Source: Pseudoalteromonas sp.
GTDB lineage: Bacteria > Pseudomonadota > Gammaproteobacteria > Enterobacterales > Alteromonadaceae
Reading direction: 5' to 3'
Assembly (NCBI RefSeq): GCF_018402495.1
Contig: NZ_JAGYIU010000004.1
Coordinates: forward strand, 372,001 to 436,000
DNA length: 64,000 nt
The notes beneath the pieces were generated by a model. That model worked only from the letters and a program-made list of their open reading frames with translations. It ran no database searches and was not told the DNA's origin. A program made the translations under genes and the position numbers. Positions 27,725-36,213 of the stretch are shown here, piece by piece (position 1 is the first letter of the stretch; every line of letters begins with the position of its first letter).

Positions 27725-28675
27725 TTAATTTATTTTATTTTTCAGTAGTAACCATAAGAAGTAGCTACCACCGGCAAAGTTAATAATGACACTAATCGTC
27801 GTTTGAAAAGTTAGTACTTTTTCTACCAACCACTGACCAGTTACTAAAAGAAAAACGGCTAGTAAACTGCTGGCAATAATAAGAAAACGATGCTGAAATT
27901 TGTTGAACAACTCTCGCGTTAAACTCACGGTAATTAGGCCAAAGAATAGCACCGGACCGACTAACGCTGTTGATATAGCAATCATTACAGTAATCACTAT
28001 CATTATCTGCTGAGTGAGTTTTTTGGTATCAATACCTAAGCTTCTCGCATTATCTTCACCGAGCCATAGTACATCGAGTTGCTTGGAAAAATGCATTAAT
28101 ATGAATAAACATATCGTTAATGGAATAGTGCTCCAATAAACTAAATCAGCATTTATATTATTAAAGCTTGCAAACATTTTACGTTGAATTACAGTAAATT
28201 CATTAGGGTCTACGAGCATGGTTAAAAAGCCAGTTACACTATTGAATAAACTCCCACAAACAATTCCAATTAATAATAGTGTGAAAATATTACTATGTTG
28301 ACGATTGAAGTAAAAACGAAACAAAAATAGGGAAAACCCAATCATAATAAGAATACAAAGCAAAAAGTTGTTTGTAACATTAACAACCCAAAAACTTGTG
28401 CTGCCAAAGATAACCACTAGCAGCACTTGTACCATTAAATACAAACTATCAAAACCCAAGATAGAGGGCGTTAGAATGCGGTTATTAGTCACTGTTTGAA
28501 AAACCAAAGAAGATGCTGATATTGCTACTGCGGCAAAAATAATCGCTAATACTTTAGGTAAACGTAATGATAAGAAAAACTCATAGTTTTCATGTGTCAA
28601 TCCTTGCCCAACAAACCAAACAATGATCATAACGGTTACTATAAAAAGCGTGCCTAACTTTAGATTTTCAGCCAT
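27725..28675 (-). CDS. Iron-siderophore ABC transporter permease (second subunit)
   Basis: This FecCD-family permease has 316 residues and eight to ten membrane helices. Landmarks are LRLPKVLAIIFAAVAISASS near residues 32-51, and the cytoplasmic coupling segment LGEDNARSLGIDTKKL. It pairs with the other permease, whose 3' end its start overlaps by 8 bases, to form the inner-membrane channel. It is similar to VctG/YclO-type subunits of catecholate siderophore transporters. No length or residue anomalies were seen. Confidence 0.92.
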   Translation of the reverse strand: MAENLKLGTLFIVTVMIIVWFVGQGLTHENYEFFLSLRLPKVLAIIFAAVAISASSLVFQTVTNNRILTPSILGFDSLYLMVQVLLVVIFGSTSFWVVNVTNNFLLCILIMIGFSLFLFRFYFNRQHSNIFTLLLIGIVCGSLFNSVTGFLTMLVDPNEFTVIQRKMFASFNNINADLVYWSTIPLTICLFILMHFSKQLDVLWLGEDNARSLGIDTKKLTQQIMIVITVMIAISTALVGPVLFFGLITVSLTRELFNKFQHRFLIIASSLLAVFLLVTGQWLVEKVLTFQTTISVIINFAGGSYFLWLLLKNKIN

Positions 28676-29639
28676 TAACTTTGTCTCTTAGTATTAGATA
28701 GATAAACAAAATACCGCCAAATACACTGATAATCATCGCAATAGGCATTTCGTGAGGAAAGATGATTAAGCGACTTAAAATGTCGCAAGCTAATACTAAA
28801 ACAATGCCCCAATAGGCTGTCCACGGTAAGATTTTTTTCATATTATCACCCATAAATAAGGCAACAATATTAGGGATAATTAGACCTAGAAATGGAATAA
28901 CACCAACAATCATAACCACGGTAGATGTTGCTAGAGCAATGAGGATAACGCCTATTAGTACTATTTTTTGGTAATCTAGGCCAATATTTTTAGCAAAACT
29001 CTCTCCAACACTTGCTGCACTAAAGTGGCTTGCGTAATAGTAAGCAAGCACGCATGCTGGGATTGCCAGATATAGAATTTCGTAGTTTCCTTGCAGAACA
29101 CTAGCAAAATTAGCAATTGTCCAAGATGACATAGTCTGAACCAGATCATACTTATAAGCTACAAACGTGGTTAAAGCGGATATGACATTGCCATACATAA
29201 TGCCAACTAAAGGCACCAGCATAGTATTTTTGAATTGTATACGCTGGAGTATACGGACAAATATTAAAGTGCCTACCACTGCGAAGGTAAAGATAAACCC
29301 CAAATGTTCCCATTGTGTTGCATGCTGCAACCAAATAAGACTCAGTATGTAGCCCAATAATGCACACTCAATCGTGCCGGTTGTAGAAGGAGATGCAAAG
29401 CGGTTTTGCATAATTTGCTGCATAACTAGACCAGCAATACTTAACCCCGCGCCAGCCAGGATAATAGCAATTAAGCGCGGAATTCGACTGACAATATAAA
29501 TTGAAGAAGCGTGTTCATTACCTTTAACAACGTCAAAAACACTTATGTCTGCAGCACCCACTAATAGCGATATAGACGCTAAGCTCAATATGCCTAAACA
29601 GGCACACATTCTTTTTATATTTTCCATTAACTTCATCAA
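28668..29639 (-). CDS. Iron-siderophore ABC transporter permease (first subunit)
   Basis: The second FecCD-family permease has 323 residues. It shows the family segment SRIPRLIAIILAGAGLSIAG near residues 50-69, then GLVMQQIMQNRFASPSTTG, and the ATPase-contact region GESFAKNIGLDYQKI. About nine helices follow. It resembles VctD/YclN/FatD-type subunits. It lies 44 bases after the binding-protein gene and overlaps the next permease by 8 bases. The start may be the first Met or the Met five residues on (MENIKRM). Confidence 0.92.
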   Translation of the reverse strand: MMKLMENIKRMCACLGILSLASISLLVGAADISVFDVVKGNEHASSIYIVSRIPRLIAIILAGAGLSIAGLVMQQIMQNRFASPSTTGTIECALLGYILSLIWLQHATQWEHLGFIFTFAVVGTLIFVRILQRIQFKNTMLVPLVGIMYGNVISALTTFVAYKYDLVQTMSSWTIANFASVLQGNYEILYLAIPACVLAYYYASHFSAASVGESFAKNIGLDYQKIVLIGVILIALATSTVVMIVGVIPFLGLIIPNIVALFMGDNMKKILPWTAYWGIVLVLACDILSRLIIFPHEMPIAMIISVFGGILFIYLILRDKVNG

Positions 29640-29683
29640 TAATGCGTTGAATTTTAATACACAACCGTAAATAAATTTGGCAT

Positions 29684-30601
29684 TTAATTACAAGGTGAAC
29701 TAAATACCTTTTTAACATCTTCAATCATCATCTGGGTGGCGGTGATACCACCGGCGGTAATGTACCAAGCATTAGAATTAATAAAAATTAGCTTGCAGTT
29801 TTGTGATGCTGGTGTCGAATATACTAGTGGGTTATCGAATAGAATTTTTGCTTTGCCTGAACTTTTACCGATAGCTTGCTGGCGATCCATTACAAACATT
29901 ACTTGTGGTTTTGCATCTGCTATATACTCAAACGAAACTAAATTACCATGATGCCCTTTAATTGGTGCAATATTGTTACTACTCGCTTCAGCAAAGCCAA
30001 ACTCATCGAAAATAAGTGAAAAACGGCTACCTTTATTAAACATGGCGACACTATTACCGTTATTCATTAACGCAAGTGCTTTTAGCGGTATATTTTTATT
30101 GTGGTGGGCGACAGAGTCAATTTTAACTTGTGTCTGAGTGATAAAAGCTTCAATTTCGTTTTGCTTACTAAATAAGCTACCTAGCATACGCCAGTTCTTC
30201 TTTGTATCAGACCAATATTGAGCACTGTCTACATAAAACATTACCGTAGGTGCAATCTGGTTTAACTTATCATGTAAAGTTAACATCCGGTTTTCAGCAA
30301 TAATTACATCTGGCTTTAATGTAAAAATAGTTTCGAAGTTTGGTTCAGCAACTGTTCCTGTATTTTCAGTACTTAAACGATACTTTTGTAAATGCTCTGG
30401 CAACAAAGAGTGAGGCGTCCCTACAGGGGTAATACCTAAGTTGTCGAGGACATCTAAACTCCCATTACCTAAAACTACAACGCGTTTAGGAACGCTTTTA
30501 AATATATTCGTCCCTTTCAAATGTTTTACAATAATATCTTGTGCAGATAGTGGAAATGTAAACAGTAAACTAAACACTATGAGGAACTTACATAATTGCA
30601 T
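29684..30601 (-). CDS. Periplasmic siderophore-binding protein (FatB/CeuE/VctP-like)
   Basis: The start at 30601 gives a clear signal peptide (MQLCKFLIVFSLLFTFPLSA, residues 1-20) and 305 residues, placing the gene 8 bases after the hydrolase stop; a longer frame from 30658 would hide it inside the upstream gene. The two-lobed class III binding fold begins with KRVVVLGNGSLDVLDNLGIT, the pattern of FatB, CeuE, YclQ and VctP that bind ferric catecholates. The central region TLKPDVIIAENRMLTLHDKL is also typical. It captures the iron chelate delivered by the outer-membrane receptor and hands it to the permeases. There is no lipobox, so it is a soluble periplasmic protein. Confidence 0.9.
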   Translation of the reverse strand: MQLCKFLIVFSLLFTFPLSAQDIIVKHLKGTNIFKSVPKRVVVLGNGSLDVLDNLGITPVGTPHSLLPEHLQKYRLSTENTGTVAEPNFETIFTLKPDVIIAENRMLTLHDKLNQIAPTVMFYVDSAQYWSDTKKNWRMLGSLFSKQNEIEAFITQTQVKIDSVAHHNKNIPLKALALMNNGNSVAMFNKGSRFSLIFDEFGFAEASSNNIAPIKGHHGNLVSFEYIADAKPQVMFVMDRQQAIGKSSGKAKILFDNPLVYSTPASQNCKLIFINSNAWYITAGGITATQMMIEDVKKVFSSPCN

Positions 30602-30609
30602 ATTTTTCT

Positions 30610-31635
30610 CTATCGATTTATTTGCTGAGTAATTCTGAGTACTTGTGCCTGCGTGCAATCTCTCAGCATATCAAACGCTTTAACTGCTGTTTCTGTACCT
30701 AATACAAACGGGTGTGGTTGACCGAGTTTACGAGTTTTTATTAGAGATAATTTTTTAACTGAACCGTCAGTCCTTGGATGATTTGACATAAAAATATCAA
30801 CCTCTTGTGTTTTAGCAATTTTACCAAATCTAGCTGCTGCATCACTGTAAGCTTGAATCCGCTGTTTATCTGGTCCGTAATTTAGTCCTGTACCGCCCCA
30901 CAAAGCGACCATATGTTTTTTACCGTTGTCATATACAGGAAAAATCAATGAAATAGTACCAGGCGTATGACCCGGTGTTTCATAAATTTGTACTTTGGTA
31001 TCGCCTAGGGTCACTATGTCACCGTCTTTTACGGTAATATCACGTTTTGGCATTGCTCCCCAGCGAGGACTAAACACAGTTAACTGATTGTTTTCCATAC
31101 GAGTCCATGCAGTATCACTCATCACAACTTGTGTTAAATATTTATCAACGAAATATCCTTGGCCACCATAATGATCCCCATGCTCATGACCAATAATTAA
31201 AAACTTTGTATCTGCAGGGGTCAAACCCAGTTCCAGCATGCCCTTTTCAATAAACGTTTTAGCTTGCTCGTTGGTATTAAGTGCATCGATTAAAATAAGT
31301 CCTTTACTCGTTTCAAGAACCCAACTTGACACGCCACTTGTCCCAACAAAATAAAGATTATCAAAAACTTTCACTGGCCCTATAGGCTGTCGTTGTATGT
31401 TTCTGTTAGGTTTACTTCGCTGTTCGGAGTTATCCGACACTGAACGTTTGCGGTTAGACAAATCACGAATTGGAGAGTCAATATCACACAGTTTTGTGAG
31501 CCCTGGAAACAATTCTGCATGTTGCATCCCTTTTTGCGACAAACCTTTAGCCGTTAAATCAGTTGCACTTGTATTGAAACTAGCGCCAGACATGACAACT
31601 AATAGAGTCGTTACTATTGGTATTATAATTTTCAT
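30610..31635 (-). CDS. Exported metallo-beta-lactamase-fold hydrolase in siderophore operon
   Basis: The protein has 341 residues with a signal peptide (1-24, ending FNTSAT). The MBL metal set is complete: H150, H152, D154 and H155 in HEHGDHYGG, H223 in PGHTPGT, and a late His H286 in SNHP, an arrangement like subclass B3 enzymes and related lactonases. It acts in the periplasm. It lies between the TonB receptor (15 bases) and the binding-protein gene (8 bases), so it is part of the same Fur-controlled transcript. That position suggests it hydrolyses the imported siderophore or its ester/lactone bonds, doing the work of Fes/IroE-type esterases; a role in antibiotic resistance cannot be excluded. 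The substrate is inferred only. Confidence 0.85.
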   Translation of the reverse strand: MKIIIPIVTTLLVVMSGASFNTSATDLTAKGLSQKGMQHAELFPGLTKLCDIDSPIRDLSNRKRSVSDNSEQRSKPNRNIQRQPIGPVKVFDNLYFVGTSGVSSWVLETSKGLILIDALNTNEQAKTFIEKGMLELGLTPADTKFLIIGHEHGDHYGGQGYFVDKYLTQVVMSDTAWTRMENNQLTVFSPRWGAMPKRDITVKDGDIVTLGDTKVQIYETPGHTPGTISLIFPVYDNGKKHMVALWGGTGLNYGPDKQRIQAYSDAAARFGKIAKTQEVDIFMSNHPRTDGSVKKLSLIKTRKLGQPHPFVLGTETAVKAFDMLRDCTQAQVLRITQQINR

Positions 31636-31650
31636 GTTTCACACTCTTCG

Positions 31651-33594
31651 TTAAAAATTGGTTTCAACCGATAACCATAAGCGACGGCCGTCTTCTTTAT
31701 AACCGTATTCTTCAGTGGTAATTTCTTTATCAAATAAATTGTATATGCCACTAGAGAACGTGAACATATTGTTTACTTTCCAGTTAACACCGAAATCTAT
31801 GTAGGTTAACGATTTTGCTATGGTAGAACGCGAACCAAGGGTAATTGGTTGGCTATCTTTACCGCGGTAGGTTACTTTTGCCCATGTATTTATAACATTA
31901 CTTAATTGCCAATTAATACCAGCATTAGCTAAATGCATTGGCACTTGCGTTAGTGGTTGACCTTTATTTTCACCAGACTTTTGTTCTGAATCGTTATAAG
32001 TGTATGCAGCATTAACAGATAATAACTCGGTTATGTCTGTCGAAATTGACGCTTCGACTCCTGAAACAATAGCTTTATCAAGATTTTCATATTGACGAGC
32101 TCCTTCTTGCGCACACCTTTCAATAGGGCAACTGGCTAAGTTGTTCTTATCGTCAAAGTCATTGTAAAATAATGTAATTTGTGCGACTAAGTTATCTTCA
32201 CCAGTGTAGTAAACACCCACTTCATTATTTAGAGAAGTTTCTGGGGTTAATTCTGGATTCCCATAAATATCACCGCCACGGCTTTCTTGAATCCACTCTG
32301 GTGTCATTGCTCTGATTTTAGGAGCGCTGTACCCAGTTGATATACCACCCTTTAACGTCCAGTTATTGCTCAATGACCAAACGCCATATACACGATAACT
32401 AGCGTATGAATCAAAAATTTCATTATTATCTAAACGAAGGCCCAAGGTAATCGATAAATCATCATTAGTTTGCCACTCGTTATCTGCAAATAAAGCCCAT
32501 TGATAGTTAGAAATCTCAGTTGTGTCATTTACATTACTTGCATCTTTTAATTTCTCAGATTCATAGGATAAGCCAGCAATCACATTATTTTGTTCAAATA
32601 CCGTTGACCACTGTGAGTTAAATACTAAATTATCCAGCGTAATAACACGACCTACATTCTCAACGGTTTCTTTTTGGATAAAACTAGTACCTGCACCCCA
32701 GTCATAACTCCCAATATGAGATAATGAAAAGGATTCTCGATTATTATTTGTTTCAGAAGCTGCAAGAGCTGAATCAGCTGATTTACCCTCAGATGTGATA
32801 CGTTTCTGATCTTGCTTGGCATAGTCTAGGGTAATACGGTCTGACTTTGTTGGTGTAAAGTGAAGTTCTGCGCGGTAGTTTTCCATTTCTTTAGCGCCAT
32901 AACCATTAATTATTTCGTCTTCTTTACGCTCCTGTATAAGTCCTGTGAACGATGCAGATAGCATATCCTGTATCACTGGCATTGCCATGTAAACTTGTGC
33001 TTGTGAATGATTACCAGCATCACTATCCTCTTGAATCGTTGACTCTAAACGAATACTTCCTTGGAATTTATCAAAATCTTTTCGAGTTATAATGTTAATT
33101 ACGCCACCAATTGCACCTGAACCGTACAGCGTCGCCATAGGGCCTCTTATCACTTCAATTCGTTCAATAGCATCTAATGGCGGTAACCAATCTTGTTCCC
33201 AGCCCGCACCACTTCCACTTGGCTGTGTTTCACGTCCTGATTGTTTTTTCCCATCAATTAAAATTGCCGTATATTGACCATTCATCCCTCTCAATGAGAC
33301 ATCCTCACTAGCGCCACCGCGAGTAAGAGTAACACCGGGAATGTCTCGTAATGCATCAGTAAGATCTTTATAAAAACCTTTTTCAATATCAGCACGATCA
33401 AGTACGCTAATAGACGCTGCAGCTCGTGACAGAAGTTGCTCTCTACCAGCGGCTGTGACCACAATAACTTCAGTGTCGTTTTCATTAATTTTCGTGACAG
33501 ACGTTTGTTCGGCAAATGCCGGCGCAGATGAAAAAGCTGAAAGGGTAAATACAGCGTAAGAAATAAAGCTTAGAGAAAAAGAGTTATACTGCAT
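31651..33594 (-). CDS. TonB-dependent siderophore receptor (FepA/IrgA/VctA-like)
   Basis: This 647-residue outer-membrane receptor is the first gene of the uptake operon. A signal peptide (1-28, ending SAPAFA) precedes a TonB box near DTEVIVVTAAG, a plug (about 45-160; ADIEKGFYKDLTDALRDIPG, RIEVIRGPMATLYGSGAIGG) and a barrel ending in VETNF. The plug and barrel resemble catecholate receptors such as FepA, IrgA and VctA. A loop Cys pair (CPIERC) is present. It imports a ferric chelate using TonB-ExbBD energy. A Fur-box-like sequence lies 15-35 bases upstream. The downstream binding protein also belongs to a catecholate group, which supports the substrate class. Confidence 0.93.
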   Translation of the reverse strand: MQYNSFSLSFISYAVFTLSAFSSAPAFAEQTSVTKINENDTEVIVVTAAGREQLLSRAAASISVLDRADIEKGFYKDLTDALRDIPGVTLTRGGASEDVSLRGMNGQYTAILIDGKKQSGRETQPSGSGAGWEQDWLPPLDAIERIEVIRGPMATLYGSGAIGGVINIITRKDFDKFQGSIRLESTIQEDSDAGNHSQAQVYMAMPVIQDMLSASFTGLIQERKEDEIINGYGAKEMENYRAELHFTPTKSDRITLDYAKQDQKRITSEGKSADSALAASETNNNRESFSLSHIGSYDWGAGTSFIQKETVENVGRVITLDNLVFNSQWSTVFEQNNVIAGLSYESEKLKDASNVNDTTEISNYQWALFADNEWQTNDDLSITLGLRLDNNEIFDSYASYRVYGVWSLSNNWTLKGGISTGYSAPKIRAMTPEWIQESRGGDIYGNPELTPETSLNNEVGVYYTGEDNLVAQITLFYNDFDDKNNLASCPIERCAQEGARQYENLDKAIVSGVEASISTDITELLSVNAAYTYNDSEQKSGENKGQPLTQVPMHLANAGINWQLSNVINTWAKVTYRGKDSQPITLGSRSTIAKSLTYIDFGVNWKVNNMFTFSSGIYNLFDKEITTEEYGYKEDGRRLWLSVETNF

Positions 33595-33610
33595 TGAATA
33601 ATGAAAACCT

Positions 33611-33630
33611 GATAAAAATGATAATGGTTC
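33611..33630. promoter_or_regulatory. Fur-box-like operator of the siderophore operon
   Basis: GATAAAAATGATAATGGTTC contains two GATAAN repeats and the core ATGATAAT. It lies directly before the receptor start (ATG at 33594), where Fur binding would block transcription. The match is by eye to the Fur consensus. Confidence 0.6.
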
Positions 33631-33639
33631 GTATTTAAG

Positions 33640-33960
33640 AGGTTATTTAGGAAATATGCAAGTGTTAAACTATTCACAATTGACATGGTCATTATGCACA
33701 AACTGCAAACAGTCTAGAGTCTGTACCTTTGTGCAACTAAGAATAGCCTTGAGAGCACTCCCTAGGGGCGATTTACTTTTTGTTGCCACCATGGATGATG
33801 GTAAGGGGCGTGAACAGGACGCACAAGCTTTGCTCGGTTTTGACTTAGCCCACTAGGTTACAAACCTCTTGGGGCGATTAAATCGCGCCAAGTTTGAACA
33901 AATTATCATCCGCAAAGGTCAACAGACCCCAGTATTAAAATTATTTCTTAGAATAAAATA
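33640..33960. other. Unexplained non-coding segment upstream of the receptor
   Basis: About 320 bases without a credible gene. A short plus-strand frame (33656-33856) has no ribosome site and no recognisable domain. GGGGCGATTAAATCGCGCC near 33873 and GGTC-AACA-GACC near 33917 can form hairpins. Base composition differs from the surrounding A/T-rich spacer. It has the look of an interspersed repeat or a decayed gene end, but I cannot name it. Confidence 0.35.
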
Positions 33961-33968
33961 AATTAGAT

Positions 33969-34916
33969 TTAAGCAAATACTACTTTGTTTTCGTAGAGAG
34001 TTTTAAAAATATCACGTACCCATTCGCACATAGGATCGTCATGAAAGCGCTTATGCCAATATAAATAAACATTGGTAAAATCGAGCTGAATTTTTTCTGG
34101 TACTTCTCTCATAACTAATCGCGTATCTTTACAGGCTGATTCAGCAAACGGTGTAGGCAGATGAAAAATAATATCAGTTTCTGCAGCAATGTTTGGTGCA
34201 CTGTTAAAGTTTGATAATTGAAGTGGTACTTTTAACTTATTTTTGCTATTTGCTAGCCCAAGGGCCTTGAACTTGTTTTCAAATGAGATTGATTTTTCAC
34301 CCTGTAATGAAATTTGCCCAAAATGGCACTTGGCTAACTGTTCGGCAGTAAACTCTTCTTTGGCAAGCGGGTGAGATTTATTCATCAATAATCGAAAATC
34401 GCGCTTTGCGACTATCATTTGATAAATATTTTGTTCCGCTTTAGGAGGTAGATGTGAAGATAATACAAAATGTACATCACCACTTACAAGTGCTTCAAAG
34501 TGTCTCTTTGGGGTCGTATCTATACTAACCACAAGATTTGGGGCTTGTCGCCGTGTTTGTGCAATAACCTTTGGCATTAAAGCATCAATTTGAGGCTGCA
34601 AACCATAGAATTTAACAGTACTATCAACCGTTTTAGGATCAAATACTTGTTTATGCACTAGACGTTCTAGGCTCTCAATAACATAATTTAGATCCTGCTT
34701 AATTGATTCTGCTTTTGGCGTGAGCTCATAACCAAAGTTGGAGCGAACTAAAAGCTCATCCTCAAAAAATACTCGCATTTTTTGCAATGCTCGACTTATT
34801 GTCGATTGGCTTATATTAAGAGACAGCGCTGTATTTGAAATATGTTTTTCAATTAATAATTGTTTGAGAATAATTAAGGCGTTTAAATCGATATTCGTTA
34901 AGTTCATATTCACCAT
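33969..34916 (-). CDS. LysR family transcriptional regulator
   Basis: The protein has 315 residues. The N-terminal helix-turn-helix (about 8-65) reads NIDLNALIILKQLLIEKHIS and TALSLNISQSTISRALQKMR, of the LeuO/NodD type; the effector domain follows to residue 310. The DNA-binding helix is normal. It is on the same strand as the siderophore operon, 375 bases upstream of the receptor gene, so it is not a divergent regulator of it. Targets and effector are unknown. The start codon has an alternative Met at residue 4. Confidence 0.85.
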   Translation of the reverse strand: MVNMNLTNIDLNALIILKQLLIEKHISNTALSLNISQSTISRALQKMRVFFEDELLVRSNFGYELTPKAESIKQDLNYVIESLERLVHKQVFDPKTVDSTVKFYGLQPQIDALMPKVIAQTRRQAPNLVVSIDTTPKRHFEALVSGDVHFVLSSHLPPKAEQNIYQMIVAKRDFRLLMNKSHPLAKEEFTAEQLAKCHFGQISLQGEKSISFENKFKALGLANSKNKLKVPLQLSNFNSAPNIAAETDIIFHLPTPFAESACKDTRLVMREVPEKIQLDFTNVYLYWHKRFHDDPMCEWVRDIFKTLYENKVVFA

Positions 34917-35093
34917 ACACTAAAAGGTTCAAAGGTCGCCGCTCACTTAAAGTAGATTGTAATCGTTAGCTATAAAGTATGTAGACGATAGCGTTAATTA
35001 TGAAGCCAATCAAAACAAAAAGTAACAGGAGCACTCCTTATAAAAAATCTTTCATATATTAAAGTTAATTTTTCGCAAATCTACGTAAAAAGT

Positions 35094-35414
35094 TTAATCC
35101 TCTGGCCCTGTTAAGGTAAACACTAAATGCTTGCGCATATCTTTTAAAATCACGCCTTTTTTAAGCATGGCGCCGCTTAAGCGTTTTTGCCACTTTAATA
35201 AGTCTGGCTCTGCCTCTGCAAGCGCTTGTTGATTTTCAAATTGAAAACACATCAGTAAAGAACCTGGAAATAAATGATATTCCACATCAAACCAGCATTG
35301 CAGCATACCAGGGAGCTCAGCACGGCCTTGTTCTTCTATTTTATCAGCAACACTGAGGACGAGTGCTTGTTGTTTTACTTGCACAGCAGATAGTTTTTTC
35401 ATGTGGGAATCCAA
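35094..35414 (-). CDS. Small conserved hypothetical protein
   Basis: This 106-residue cytoplasmic protein has no recognised function. It contains WFDVEYHLFPGSLLMCFQFE in the middle and ends with GVILKDMRKHLVFTLTGPED. Similar small proteins with a FP-SL-hydrophobic strand and a terminal ...KDxRKxxxF... segment occur in Vibrio and Shewanella, some labelled Fis-like without evidence. The ATG may be the first Met or the one at residue 5 (MKKLSAVQ). It is transcribed alone, divergent from the efflux scar. Confidence 0.65.
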   Translation of the reverse strand: MDSHMKKLSAVQVKQQALVLSVADKIEEQGRAELPGMLQCWFDVEYHLFPGSLLMCFQFENQQALAEAEPDLLKWQKRLSGAMLKKGVILKDMRKHLVFTLTGPED

Positions 35415-35581
35415 TTTAGAGGCTAAAAATACAGCCGGAATAATGCATTATACTCAAGCTTTTAGGTAGGCAACAACGTTAACTACGCTTTAAGTTTAAT
35501 AGCACACTACGAGGGCTGAATCTGGTTTAATTTAATTAAATGATACAGTTAGTTTGAATACACTATTTATCAAGGGAAATC

Positions 35582-36170
35582 ATGAACCATATAGTTATTA
35601 TTTTTATATTGTCAGGATGCTCTGAAGAGCAAGTTTCTGAGAAAAAATTAAAACCTGTTTCTGTCATAGAGTTAAATAAAGCTAAATCGTTTGATAGTCG
35701 TATTTTGTCTGGTGTTATCCAACCTGCTAACACAGCAACTTTAATGTTTGCGGTTAGCGGAAAGGTCGAAGACGTTTTTTTGAAGTTGGCGAGGCTTTTG
35801 AAAAAGGTAAGCCGTTAGCCAAGCTGGAACAAACAAAGTATTTATTGGCAGTGCAAGAGGGCGAAGGGCAGGTATCTAATGCGAAGGCTATGCTGCTAAA
35901 TGTTAAGCAAAATTTTGAACGCAAAGCATCTCTTTAAGACGTTTACGACCTATATTAATGTCTACTTGTACAACAATAATAGGCTTAATGCCGCTCATTT
36001 TATCTAAAAATGTTTTGTTTTATGGTCAAGCAAGTACTATTGCGTTTGGTCTTGCAATGGGAACAATTTTAACATTAGGGTTTGTTCCGGTTGTGTATAC
36101 TTTTTTCTTTAAAATAAAGCCGGTTAAAGCAGATAAGCAACAAACCCAGCGTGAGTCAGAGCAGGCTTAA
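35582..36170 (+). pseudogene. Deletion scar of an RND efflux operon (MFP start fused to RND pump end)
   Basis: The first part (from 35582) is the start of a periplasmic adaptor lipoprotein: lipobox LSGC, then VIELNKAKSFDSRILSGVIQ. It shifts frame at a run of seven T (35775-35781) and continues as FFEVGEAFEKGKPLAKLEQT to about 35930. The rest (about 35930-36170) is the C-terminal end of an AcrB-type pump: RRLRPILMSTCTTIIGLMPL, then FGLAMGTILTLGFVPVVYTF and a basic tail. Some 4 kb of adaptor and pump sequence that normally lies between is gone, the junction falling in about GCATCTCTTTAAGACG. The remnant cannot make a working tripartite exporter. Confidence 0.8.
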
Positions 36171-36213
36171 TACGAAGGGCTGATAATAGTTTTAGCCACT
36201 AAATAGGCCTGTT

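Noticed and set aside
33656-33856. 66-residue plus-strand frame
   Set aside because: No ribosome site, no domain and a repeat-like background; treated as unexplained non-coding DNA.
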